From NCBI GenBank assembly GCA_029204225.1, contig CM055100.1, positions 53,997,539 to 54,061,538 on the forward strand: 64,000 bases of DNA. The letters run 5' to 3'. Below, one piece after another: positions 45,699 to 55,640 of the stretch (its first letter is position 1; every line of letters starts with the position of its first letter). This DNA is from Diphasiastrum complanatum (lineage: Eukaryota > Streptophyta > Lycopodiopsida > Lycopodiales > Lycopodiaceae). A program made the position numbers and the translations under genes. The notes beneath the pieces are model-generated. The model was not told where the DNA came from. It saw nothing but the letters and a program-made list of their open reading frames with translations, and made no database searches.

Positions 45699-46440
45699 TG
45701 TTAGCAATAGAGTGACAAAATAAAAAAAGAAATAAAACTCTGTGGCATGTGTATTGTAAGTCCACATAGGAGTAAAATGTTAGTTAATAAACTTCTACCA
45801 TGGCATGTGTTTTGTAAGTCCATGGGTAGAAGCTTAAGTAAATAAAATAACTTAAACTTAGACTTAGAACTTAGACTTAAGAAAATTTAAGCTTAGAAAT
45901 ATTCTAAGTTATCTTAAGCTATCTTAAGTCTAGAGTTAGAGAGATTCTAAAGTCCTAAGATCTAAGTTAGAAGTTGGAAAGCCTTAGAATGGCTAGTTTA
46001 GATACTAATCCCATAAGCTAGTGGATGCTTATGGAAGGCCCTTCTTGCTATAAGGAGGGAGGCATTTCCCTTGTAAACACTTTGAGATTTTGGCAAATTG
46101 CTTCTTGTTATTATTATCTTGCATTTCCATTGTGTTCCCTTTGGGAAGGTGCTTGAGGCTTCGAAGGTTCTCGGGCCTCCTCTTGGTTTATTGGATTTAT
46201 TGTGGCATGTTCTATATTGCTTATTGCTTAATTAGCTCTCCCTTTGGATTTAGTTGATGATCTTGCTAGTTGGGAAGCCTTAGCAAGACCTTGTTCACTT
46301 TTGCTAGTTGGGAAAGCCTTAGTTTGCAAAGCCTTAGTTATTTTCCAAGTAGTGGGTAGTTGGGTACCACCTTAGCCACACCGTTTTATTCCAAGCACCA
46401 GTTGGAAAGTGTTAGAATCCCCATTGTCATGCCGGTCATT
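45699..46440 (+). repeat. probable LTR (TGTTAGCAATAG...)
   Basis: Begins TGTTAG after a purine tract. It contains a duplicated 'catggcatgtgt.ttgtaagtcca' (about 45745 and 45799), a run of 'cttaagtc/cttagactt' motifs and a TATA-like 'gctataagg'. The right border is estimated. Confidence 0.5.
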
Positions 46441-46942
46441 GCTAAAGCACAAACAATTGACGAACGCTACGTTACCACCCAATCATAGAGGTACTGCCAC
46501 CTCACCCCCGTGCACTGGAGCTACAGGCCACCATCAAGCAAGCTCGAATCTCATGTAAGCCATGGTGTCCCATACCACCATGCCTTACCCTCGACCCTCG
46601 CCTACCTACATCTTGAGGCCTAGATACTCGTCTTGACCTGACCACCAATGGAAGAGCTCTTCATTCTCCAGGAGAGAATGAATGCTCAGCTCATGGAGAT
46701 CCCCCTCTATATACATAATCCAGGTGGGTCACCTCCCTCCATAGGAGTCACGCATGACTAACGACAAGCGACAGTTGTGCACACTGATGCGGGTCTATAA
46801 CAACGAGTCATCGCATGCCAATGAGACATTGACACGTGGCACCCAAAAGACCTATAGCTCTAGATCAGCATTCCGTCCCATAATTGAGACCGTCACCTCA
46901 AGTTTCCTGTTGCGTACCCTTATGGGTACGTAGGTACGTAAC
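46441..46942 (-). repeat. probable LTR of minus-strand chromovirus
   Basis: Read on the minus strand, an LTR should start at 46943 with TGTTACGTACC right after a polypurine tract and extend leftwards. The left end is undefined. Confidence 0.5.
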
Positions 46943-47480
46943 ATTCTCTCCCCCTTTAAAAGTCTCCGCCTAATGGGAGCAAGCCCGGGAAGTTCAGTCT
47001 TAAATAGTCCTCTCTCTCCCAAGTGTCCTCGTCATCTGTCTTACCTTTCCAATGTATAAGAAACTCAGAAACCAAACGGTTTCTCAATTGGTGACGACGA
47101 ACGTCAACAACTTTTTCAGGTACATTAGGCACAAAGGTAGATAGATCCTCGAGCTCAACTAGTTCACCTTCCGGAATTAGGGAATCCTTCCTACTAAGTC
47201 GTTCTTTTAAATGACTTACATGGAAAACATGATGAACCCCAACCCCAATCGGAAGATCTAGCTGAAACGCGACCGGGTTGATTTTCTTTACAACCTTATA
47301 AGGTCCGCTATATCAAGGAGATAGCTTATGGCATTTTCCCGTTCGGAGTACCTTTGAATCCTTAGGGATTTTAAGATACACCCAGGTTCCGACCTCAATA
47401 TCCCGAGGTGAACGACCACGGTGAGCATAAAACTGAGCTCTATCCTGAGCGGCTTTCATGCTTTCCTTGGAGATATATAT
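46943..47480 (-). pseudogene. chromovirus integrase C-terminus and chromodomain
   Basis: Minus strand: 'GPYKVVKKINPVAFQLDLPI' and 'VHHVFHVSHLKERL' (integrase GPY/F module). 'LVELEDLSTFVPNVPEK' and the chromodomain 'VSEFLIHWKGKTDDEDTWE' follow, then a purine tract just before the LTR. Homology breaks near 47480. It is closely related to the intron 10 fragment at 29864-30240. Confidence 0.8.
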
Positions 47481-48134
47481 TCATTGATAGAAGTTGATAC
47501 TCAACAGAAAAAAAATACTTCTTGCCATTCATTTGCAGAGATTCAACTATTTGCTAGACTAGTTAGTGTATTCAATTGAAACAACAACTCAAGCCAATTC
47601 ACAAGATGAAGGTGATTTGTTGTACCTATTGTTTCTTCTAGAATTGACACATTTCCAACATGAGTATTTTGTTTGAAGGGTCTGAGACAAAATGATCTCA
47701 AGAACTGAAGAGCTTGTTTAAATTATGAGCCCTAGCAACCTCATAAAGACAAACATTGATGTATGAATGAAATCGTAGACAGTATCAATAAACAAAATGA
47801 TCTTTTAAGAATTTTTTTTTCTCGAATTCATGACCCTAGGGATGGACTTGATATTAAACAATCAAACTTTCTTCCAATCAGCTAGATAAGCACTCGTGGT
47901 TGGAGAGTCAAATCATGACCCTAGATCCAGGACTTGATAACTAAACAAGTAAGAGTCACATAATGGACTTTAATTTAAAATTAGATTTTTGATTTTCACC
48001 TTTTTCAATGACAATAAAAAACTATGCATCACCTCTTTCAATGACACTAAAAAACTATGCATGAGGAGGAACTATCCCTCACATTACTAAAAAAACAGTG
48101 AATGCTATACATATATATTATTATATTCATTTTG
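47481..48134. other. AT-rich segment with two SINE-like heads
   Basis: On the minus strand, near 47880-47815 and 47955-47890, 'agggtcatga' with a following B-box-like sequence occurs twice, the first with an A-box-like 'tagctgattgg'. No coding sequence recognised. Confidence 0.3.
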
Positions 48135-48163
48135 ACACTACAAAGCAAGAACTAGCTTGACCA

Positions 48164-48201
<38 letters not shown>

Positions 48202-48229
48202 TTATGAAACATGAGTATTATTACTATAT

Positions 48230-48265
<36 letters not shown>

Positions 48266-48299
48266 TATTATTGGTCAATTATTTCTTGCTTTGTAGTGT
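48135..48299. repeat. foldback element with complementary TG and AC arms
   Basis: The left end 'acactacaaagcaagaa' and the right end 'ttcttgctttgtagtgt' are inverted copies. Inside them 'ttgaccaat'/'attggtcaa' and then (TG)n at 48169-48200 and (AC)n at 48232-48262 also pair, leaving a loop of about 30 bases. The ends begin CACTAC, as in CACTA elements, but no 3-bp target duplication was seen. Confidence 0.75.
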
Positions 48300-49580
48300 G
48301 CTAATAATAAATAATTACTACATAGTGACAATGACTTTGCAAAAGGTGTTGGGAAAAATCCTAGCTACTATTGACATGCTAGACTCATTGATGCTTTGCT
48401 TTTGATTTTGGGATTGATGAATTAATTTAATTGCATACTCAATTGATTTAGTAGTACTAAACAAAACAGATGAATATGCTATATATATATATAAATAATA
48501 ATAAACTCAACATATGTGATTATGAATATGCTATATATATATAATAATAATAATAATAAACTCAACATATGTGATTATGAAACACAAGTACTGTATCACA
48601 CACACACACACTATTTCTTGCTTTGTAGTGTGCAATGACTTTGTAGAAATCCTAGCATACGCTAGCACACCCTTGACAGAATGCTAGACTTGATGCTTTT
48701 TGCGTTTGGTATTGATGAATTGCATACTTTACTTTCAGTTTGGAAAATTTTCAACCATCTATAGTTGTTGTTTTAACTAATGTGAAGTCAGGCTGCCTAA
48801 TTTTCGTGTCTTTCATATACATATTTACCATCATATCATTAAGACTATAACTATAGTAGACGCTACCTGAGGACATCGTGTTGTTTTACGAGAATGGTGG
48901 TATATGAGAGACTAGACGGCTTTACTTGCAACATGGGGACTCTTGCTTTGTAATGTGCAATGACTTTGCAAAAGGCGTTGGAAAAATCCTAGCATATGCT
49001 AACACACCCTTGACATAATGCTTTGATGCTTTTGCTTTTGATTATGGTATGGTATTGATGAATTGCATACTTTACTTTCAGTTTGGAAAATTTTCAAAAC
49101 ATGGGGACTCTTGCTTTGTAATGTGCAATGACTTTGCAAAAGGCGTTGGAAAAATCCTAGCATATGCTAACACACCCTTGACAATGTGCTTTGATGCTTT
49201 TGCTTTTGATTATGGTATGGTATTGATGAATCGCATACTTTACTTTCAGTTTGGAAAATCTTCAACCGTCTATAGTTGTTGTTTTAACTAATGTGAAGTC
49301 AGGCTGCCATGGGGTTTGGGTTTGTGTTTACGATGGGGCTTTATGAAAAACAATGTAAGAATATACCTAATTTTTGTGTCTTTCATATACATATTTACCA
49401 TCATGCCCATAGGTGGATTAATGAGTGATCAACTTGTTTAATGTGGTATAAGAAATACCATGAAAATGTCTAACTTAAGCACTATAACTATAGTAGACGC
49501 TACCTGACAACATCTTGTTGTTATACGAGAATGGTGGTATATGAGAGACTAGAAGGCTTTACTTGCAACATGGGACTCCA
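48300..49580. repeat. nested tandem duplications
   Basis: Units beginning 'tcttgctttgta.tgtgcaatgactttg' occur at about 48284, 48614, 48941 and 49109. The last two are near-identical 168-bp tandem copies, and the earlier spacings are about 330. 'ctataactatagtagacgctacctga' (about 48846 and 49484) and 'aatgtgaagtcaggctgcc' (48779 and 49290) show a larger duplication laid over this. The frame that crosses it is a by-product. Confidence 0.85.
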
Positions 49581-49600
49581 GGACACCCAATAATGGTGGT

Positions 49601-49950
49601 GCTTCCCTATCTCCTTCAAAGTGGGCACCACAAGGTTAGAATGGTGGGGCGCTATAGATTTCACACATACACCTCTATCCGATACTAATAACCTTTGCTC
49701 ATCGCACCCAATATTGGTGGTGCTTTCCCTATCTACTTCAAAGTGGGCACCACAAGGTTACAATGGTGGGGCGCTAGATTTCACACATACACCTCTTTAT
49801 CCGGTACTAATAATCTTTGAATTTTGTGTTAATTTTGTGCTTTCCCTATCTACTTCAAAGTGGGCACCACAAGGTTACAATGGTGGGGCGCTAGATTTCA
49901 CACATACACCTCTTTATCCGGTACTAATAATCTTTGAATTTTGTGTTAAG
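49601..49950. repeat. three-copy 117-122-bp tandem repeat
   Basis: 'gtgggcaccacaaggtta' recurs at 49621, 49743 and 49860. The last two copies are almost identical. The resulting open frame encodes a repeated peptide by chance of unit length. Confidence 0.9.
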
Positions 49951-50624
49951 TATTCATACAAAACAAAGTTCACCCAAACAAACCACCTTGTGAGTTTCAA
50001 TATCTAATCATAGCACATCAATTATTACCCAACATGTACAAACACAGCCTTGCATGTTGCCAACAAATACACTAGTTTTACATTGTTTCAAAGTTATTAT
50101 TTCCAAACTCAACCTTTCTAATTTTAAGTGTAAACATTTTGTTCCTTGGTTTTTAGTAGGCAAACCCCTTGAAACCTTGTATATCAGGATTTTTTATCTT
50201 CATATTGTGATTGTATCGATAATCAATGGACGCTCAAAAGAAACGTGGCCATAAAATTTAGACAAGAGTGTGTGTTTGTGTGAGACAGAGAGAATATGAA
50301 TAGAGTAAAATGAACTCATTATATGTCCCTTTTGACACACACAGACAATACGATCCTGTTCATCATTATCTTTCAGAATGATGAACGAAGTTATAATAAC
50401 CCGGTGGGGGCTGATCAGCTAGCTACTCTACTCTACAGAGAGGTGTATAAACATATGGAGGGGTGCGGGCGTACCTAAGCTCTCTTTTGTTAGAGATAAC
50501 AAAATCACATACATGGTATGTGAAGTAGTATTGGTGCCAAAGAATTTGATAAGTCAGTCTGCTATGCTGCTGAATACTGACTGCAGTAGAAGAAGATGGA
50601 ATGGAATGTATATGGCACAACTGA
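49951..50624. other. cyclin gene 3' flank
   Basis: No coding homology. The part adjacent to 50624 is expected to hold the cyclin 3' untranslated region on the minus strand. Confidence 0.5.
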
Positions 50625-50790
50625 TTATGCTGACATACAACTCTCTCTCTCTTCTTCTTCTTGTAGCCAACTCGCCGGGTGCAGCATTGACACTGAGCTG
50701 AATTTGGAACTTGCGTATTTCTTGTGAACGACTGTTAGATTGCCCTCCGCGGCCTTTTGGTGGAATCCAACAATCATGCCCGCACATTCC
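50625..50790 (-). CDS. CYCB1: cyclin exon 11 (C-terminus)
   Basis: Acceptor 'GCTGTGCAG'. Encodes '[18 protein letters not shown]' and '[14 protein letters not shown]', the usual CYCB1 end, plus a short tail; TAA at 50627-50625. Confidence 0.88.
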
Positions 50791-53213
50791 CTGCACAGCA
50801 CCCAATCCTACTACATTAATGAGGAAGTGGAGCAATCCGCAAGGCTGAGAAATTGATCACACAAAGCCAGTGTATATAGAAAAGACCAGCATACAAAAGC
50901 TAACGGCTCACTTCAAGTGTCCTTCTTTGTAGCCGGTATGGCTCTGCAGAACATAGTTCCAAGATGGAATCTTCTTCAAAGTACACTGTGCAGTATAGAC
51001 TGCTGCCGCTGCGAGCATTGATGGCGTAAATTTGACCATGGCATATTCCACCAAGCACAGCTCCAATAGGAAGAAGGCCAGCAAGTTGAGCTGAAAAGAC
51101 AATGCGAACATATATATTTTGACTCATGAGTAGATAAAACATTGAAGGTAAGTAAAATATTTCATACGCTATTGAAATCCCAAAACATAGCAGTGTGGTT
51201 GATTTGTTGTTATCCACCTGCCTATCGGCGGAAGCTGCTTTGAGAAATCTCACTATGAACATGTAAGGGGTTGGAACGGTGAGGTTGAAACTTAAGGTGT
51301 TGAGAATCTTCTTCTCCTGCAAATGAATCATAATCGTTTTCAGTCAAAAAGCTTTGCGTTTTTCAGGGTTCATGGGTTCTCCGATCGAGCAGCGATTGAA
51401 GGGGGTTAGTTTTGAATTTGAAGGGTTGATATTTACCATGGCAAGAACCTGATCTCGTGTATATGCTCCGTCTGAGATCACCACAAAATCTTGCACCTGA
51501 TATAAACCCATCAAAATCACCTTAAGTTTCCTCTCTTGTTTTGGTGTACTACACTTAGATGTAAAACATTAGGACACTAAGATAATCTTACTTACCTCAG
51601 GAGCCCAAATCTCCTCGTATTTTGCAGCAAGAAGCATAGCAGTTACACCCACAAGCTGCAGATGCCTTCTAGACACGTTCTGAGCAGACAAGTACCGGTC
51701 TATCAAGTTCATAGTCAGAAAGAGAGTTTCTGGCATAAGCTTGAACTTTAGGTGCACCTGCAATTTCCCCCAAAGATCAGACGATGATGAAAACGCATTT
51801 CATGGCTATAATCGGAATGCGATTCTCAAAAACTACAATCTTGCTTCAGGGCAACTATATTGCTACTCTATTTGTCATAGACGAACAACATGACTGCTTT
51901 CTTGACGAATGGGGCTACAGAACGTTATCTAGAATATTTGCTCACAACCCAAAAGCTAAGGCAGGTCCTTCTGCAAAACAGAAGTACATACTTCAATGAG
52001 CCAGTCGACGAGAATAGCTCGCATCTTTTCGTTGATATCTGCTTGCTTGGACATATAATCTGGAAAAACAAATGCCTATGCGTTCATACATGCATGGTTA
52101 GCCAGTTAGCAAGAGAACACCATTTTCACACAATCATAATCATGATAGTCCGGTTTTTAAGTTCAAGATATCAAAACTTTTATATAAAGCGAGCTTACAT
52201 CTGTGCCTACCTCACATATGCGGTAAAAGCCGTAAAGGTCCTGGACGTATTCAGCAACCGCTAGATGGTTGCCAGCGTCTGCCTGGTCAATATCAGGAAG
52301 CGCTTCCTCGTAGACTTCCAGCATCTCTAGATCGAATGCTGCACAATCTGCTGCTTCCTAGTAGTCCAGAACCAAAGAGAACTTTGAGATCTAATCCACG
52401 GTTCACATTCATAGAAAAAAAAACTGTAGAGTAGCTACCGGTGATGGAAGCTGAAAGTTGTTTGGCTTTACCGCGGTTCGAGAGATTAGAGTGGCTTCCT
52501 GTTTCTTTGCAGTAGGCAGGGGCGAAATGCGATTTCTGCGAACAGGCTGTGAAACAGTTTGGAATGTAGAATTTGTCAGCTCCCTGGGTAAATTGAAAGT
52601 TGCTGTGGATCCATCTCGCAAGGTGCGCCTCTGCTTGGCACCCCAAGCAGTGAATTTCTCCGCATCGCTCACGGATGCTGCCAGAGGTTGCTGCTGCAAG
52701 TACATTCAAGGAAGAACAGATCAGGCTGCCAGCATTGTCAATCTAACATTTACAATACAAATTTCTCATTTTCTTTCAAGGGTTTCTTACCGCAGAGCAT
52801 CCGTAGCTGTTTGGTTCAGTAGCTCGCACTGGCCTGTGGGCAAATAGATCAGGAGAGTGGAATTAGAAAAGCTTGATCAGCAAGTGAATCAGATCGTAAA
52901 GAACTAGAGAGAGGGAGAAGGAGCTCACTCCTGCGTCACGTTTTTGCTGACATTGCATCTGACCGAGAGGTCGCCCACAAGGTTGCCGATATCGCCAAAC
53001 GCCCTTCGATTGTTCATTTGCGTTGCAAGAGGCCCTCCTCCCGCTTTCTCCATCGCTCCTTTGGCATCGATGTGCTGGTTCTCATCATAAAGCATGGTCT
53101 GTCGCTGCAAAAGTAGAATCCAATAAAAACAATCACAATATACCAGAAATACCACCTAAAATGCGTCTTGGAGAGAAGGTCAAGATTGAATCGCTCACCC
53201 GAATTGCATACAT
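50625..53213 (-). CDS. CYCB1: B1-type mitotic cyclin (11 exons)
   Basis: B-type cyclins bind and activate CDKs at G2/M and are destroyed by the APC/C. Exons, 5' to 3' on the minus strand: 53213-53199, 53104-52929, 52833-52791, 52693-52439, 52357-52216, 52059-51992, 51757-51596, 51496-51437, 51316-51218, 51090-50912 and 50790-50625. All phases fit: 1365 bases, 454 residues, the usual CYCB1 length. A destruction-box-like 'RRAFGDIGN' is at residues 38-46. The N-terminal cyclin fold shows '[19 protein letters not shown]', whose HxKF is the plant B-type signature, then '[18 protein letters not shown]', '[11 protein letters not shown]' and '[20 protein letters not shown]'. The C-terminal fold shows '[17 protein letters not shown]' and '[16 protein letters not shown]'. 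The first 5-codon exon is the least certain part. Confidence 0.9.
50912..51090 (-). CDS. CYCB1: cyclin exon 10
   Basis: Acceptor 'CTTTTCAG'. Encodes '[19 protein letters not shown]' and '[20 protein letters not shown]'. Donor GTGAGC leaves two bases. Confidence 0.92.
51218..51316 (-). CDS. CYCB1: cyclin exon 9
   Basis: A 99-base exon encoding '[20 protein letters not shown]' and '[13 protein letters not shown]', at the junction of the two cyclin folds. Donor GTGGAT. Confidence 0.93.
51437..51496 (-). CDS. CYCB1: cyclin exon 8
   Basis: A 60-base exon encoding '[20 protein letters not shown]', typical of CYCB1. Donor GTAAAT. Confidence 0.93.
51596..51757 (-). CDS. CYCB1: cyclin exon 7
   Basis: Encodes '[14 protein letters not shown]' through '[13 protein letters not shown]'. 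Donor GTAAGTAAG. Core of the N-terminal cyclin fold. Confidence 0.95.
51992..52059 (-). CDS. CYCB1: cyclin exon 6
   Basis: Acceptor 'TTTCCAG', donor GTATGT. Encodes '[14 protein letters not shown]', the start of the cyclin box. Confidence 0.93.
52216..52357 (-). CDS. CYCB1: cyclin exon 5
   Basis: Encodes '[20 protein letters not shown]' and 'DLYGFYRI', the conserved lead into the cyclin box. The donor GTGAGG keeps the frame; the alternative GTAGGC five bases on does not. Confidence 0.88.
52439..52693 (-). CDS. CYCB1: cyclin exon 4
   Basis: N-terminal variable region with basic stretches ('[16 protein letters not shown]'). The acceptor is a CAGCAG tandem, so 52690 is an alternative first base. 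Donor GTAGCT. Confidence 0.85.
52791..52833 (-). CDS. CYCB1: cyclin exon 3
   Basis: A 43-base exon with acceptor 'CCCACAG' and donor GTAAGA. Encodes '[14 protein letters not shown]'. It is needed to restore frame between exons 2 and 4. Confidence 0.75.
52929..53104 (-). CDS. CYCB1: cyclin exon 2 (destruction box)
   Basis: Acceptor after 'TTGCAG', donor GTGAGC. Carries '[18 protein letters not shown]', the region of the destruction box. Confidence 0.88.
53199..53213 (-). CDS. CYCB1: cyclin exon 1 (5 codons, tentative)
   Basis: ATG TAT GCA ATT CGG followed by donor GTGAGC joins in phase 0 to exon 2. It is the nearest upstream ATG with a donor that keeps the frame. Alternatively the protein starts at the Met at position 9 of this model. 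Confidence 0.5.
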
Positions 53214-53729
53214 TATAGCTCCTGGACTGTATTATGAGATTCTGCTGCCCGTTGTACTACACCTCGACTCCAATTGAGCAAACCAAACTCAGAACTTACA
53301 CACTACAATCCAGAAGTCTCCGTCACACCAAGTCTGGGCCATTATGTCATCCAATCATCCAAATACAACTGTTCGGAACCTGCCTAACTCAAAATTGGAC
53401 AAAGATGAAAATATGATGACGTCAAACACAAAAACATTGATCTCAAAAAAGATGAGGAGATCACACCCGACAGCACCGCAACACACAGCTGAATCACTCT
53501 AACCGAACAACCATCATCAAAAGACAGAGAAAATAAAGCATCATGCTCAGCTGCAGTCTCCATGGAACCTCAGCAGACTCACACTCCACTGATCAGCTCA
53601 GAGCTCCTATTCACTGACCAACTACAGACTTGCTTGCAACCATCCTCCACTTCCTGCAGAAATTACTTCTCTCGAATGGGTCATGCATGGATCGATCAGT
53701 GGGACAATAGGTGTTGTTGGATAAGGAGC
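53214..53729 (-). promoter_or_regulatory. cyclin 5' leader region
   Basis: About 490 bases between the presumed start of transcription (downstream of the TATA-like box) and the ATG. It is probably an untranslated leader. Minus-strand frames here show no homology. Confidence 0.45.
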
Positions 53730-53745
53730 AACGGCTATCTATATT

Positions 53746-53795
<50 letters not shown>

Positions 53796-53923
53796 AGGAA
53801 GGAAAGAAGGAATGAAGGAAGCGGGGATTCAATAAAGGACGGGGTAGAGTGTGATCAACGGTTGGACCATCTAAACCGTTCAATGTCTTACATCCAACGG
53901 ACTTATATGAGAAAAGGCAACGG
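53730..53923 (-). promoter_or_regulatory. cyclin B promoter with MSA-like AACGG cluster and TATA box
   Basis: A TATA-like 'TATAATATAGATA' on the minus strand is at 53748-53736. AACGG cores lie at 53730-53734, 53857-53861, 53876-53880 (as CCGTT), 53896-53900 and 53919-53923. Mitosis-specific activator (MSA) elements have this core, bind three-repeat MYB factors and drive G2/M transcription of plant B cyclins. 'TCCAACGGAC' at 53894 is the closest to the consensus. Confidence 0.75.
53751..53792. repeat. (GA)n microsatellite in cyclin promoter
   Basis: About 21 GA repeats (CT in the sense of the cyclin) between the TATA-like box and the MSA cluster. Confidence 0.95.
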
Positions 53924-53999
53924 TCCTGGCCATGTGTCACAGTCGACCATGTATGTGTCATGCCCCTTGTCACACAAGACACACACAACACCTCCTCAC

Positions 54000-54172
54000 T
54001 TATCCTCCTCCTTCCTTACTTAGCACAAGCTCATTATTATTATTTAAGATTGTTTTTGTGTTGAACATTTCTTGGTTGAATAGGTAGGTGTCTTTTCCAT
54101 TGGACTTTATGGATATTTTATAATTTTAAAACCCTAAAAAGTAAAACCCTAACCCCAACTTAGAAAAGATTG

Positions 54173-54228
<56 letters not shown>

Positions 54229-54390
54229 CTCAAGCGCTCTTTTCCAACCTTTGTGAACTTTTCAAAATATTGACCGGTCATGCAGGTTTTCACTTTGGAA
54301 AAGAGTCAATTTCAAGTCATCAAATTTTTAGGGCACACGAGGCTCGATGAAAAATGACGAATCGGTTTTTCTCCACAACATCAGACATTC
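54000..54390. repeat. CT tract and array-type repeat upstream of cyclin
   Basis: A CT run at 54176-54224 is preceded by 'aaaaccctaaaaagtaaaaccctaacccc' type sequence and followed near 54330 by 'tttttagggcacacgaggctcgatgaaaaa'. This is the same arrangement as the units at 1-2280. Confidence 0.6.
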
Positions 54391-54840
54391 ATAGTGAGGT
54401 GGTGAGGCATTTCAAAGGTGCTATCCTATATAGCACTTCTTTCCGGAAAAGTCTCAACTTTGGTAATTTTGCAACTGTTTTTCTTTTTTTGAGACTAACC
54501 TAATTGGGGTTGGGGGAATTGCCCACAATCAAACTCTATATTTTGATCACAATTCTAGTGAGAATATTTTCTATCCTTGTCGATGGTGGTGAGGGTGGTC
54601 AATTCAAATGTGCTATCTCCTATCACTTCTTTCCAAAAAAAGTCTCAACTACGGTAATTTTGCAAGAGTTTTCTTTTTTCTGAGACAACCTAATTGGGGA
54701 AAGGGCTTATTTCCATTGACCCTATGGGGGGGGAGGGGGGGGGGGGGGGGGGGGTTGCCCACAATCAAACTTTAATTTTTTATCACAATTCTGATTAGAT
54801 TATTTTCTATCCTTGTTGGTGGTTGGTGAGGATGCATAAT
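54391..54840. repeat. two-copy ~200-bp tandem repeat with G-run
   Basis: Two copies share 'cacttctttcc.aaaa', 'gtctcaactttggtaattttgca', 'ttgcccacaatcaaact' and 'tattttctatccttgt' in order. The second carries a 28-base G run broken by one A (54726-54754). Confidence 0.8.
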
Positions 54841-54849
54841 CCATATGGA

Positions 54850-55210
54850 TCATTGAGGATGTTCAGCCCCACATAATAGCTCCATAGATTCTATTCTAAG
54901 CCATGCTAAAAAAAATCATGGTTAGTGTGTTTTGTGATCCAATTCTTTATCAATGGGAACTCAGTTCATGGCCCATCCCTTGAGGCTCATGCATTTTTGC
55001 CTAATATACGGAATGTGGGTCAATGAGGATGGACACTAACACTAAAATTGGGTGCACTTGCGTTCCTTCCGGGAGGTCCAATTAATTGGTAAGCCAAGGA
55101 TCCAATCATTTTCATGATTTGATATGGTCCTCTATATCTAGCGGACAATTTGTAATGCTTGTTGGCATGCATTACACTAGAATCCTTCAAGATTTGTAAC
55201 AAAGTGACTC
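54850..55210 (-). pseudogene. Ty3/gypsy integrase C-terminal fragment
   Basis: The minus-strand frame 55202-55020 reads 'HYKLSARYRGPYQIMKMIGS' and 'LAYQLIGPPG', the GPY/F module of Ty3 integrases. No other domain is nearby. Confidence 0.65.
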
Positions 55211-55640
55211 AAAACTAGCAAATTATGGACAACATTTACAATTAGTGGTACAAAGATTTGTAAGCACCCTAAAGGGCAAGTTAAACGACCACGAAGGGAA
55301 CACAAAAAGCATATCCAAGGGGCCAAAGTATCCTCAAAAGCGCATACGTGATTCACAAGTCAAGCTCTTATCCATAGTTTGTATGAAGCTTAGCTTCTAA
55401 AATGAACCCACATGAAGCGAACTGGTGGTTTCGGCTTCAGCCGCAACTAGCAGGGCGAAGGATGTGGAAGCGTGTGTCTGTCTGTGACTGTCGCAATTTT
55501 CAGCTTTTTATCCTCTTCCAAAAATACGAAAAATGCGAAAACATGAAGAAGAGGAAAATGCGAAACACTCGACACTATTTCAGATATTCAATCTTTTAGC
55601 CCGCAAACCTGCAACTCAATTCTAATTGCAAGAACAATGT
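55211..55640. other. unclassified segment
   Basis: No domain recognised; only short frames. Confidence 0.4.

Noticed and set aside
48168-49950. Possible CRISPR-like array
   Set aside because: Units are long, adjacent and nearly identical with no unique spacers; this is ordinary tandem duplication in a plant genome.
49621-50007. Repeat protein with three copies of a 'SKWAPQGYNGGALDF' unit
   Set aside because: Produced by the 117-122-bp tandem repeat; no start context, splice sites or homology.
50554-50835. Minus-strand 93-residue frame next to the cyclin
   Set aside because: It overlaps cyclin exon 11 in the wrong frame; the cyclin frame gives the conserved 'AAEGNL...VVHKKY' end.
53562-54023. 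153-residue plus-strand frame
   Set aside because: Opposite strand of the cyclin promoter, containing the GA repeat; no homology.
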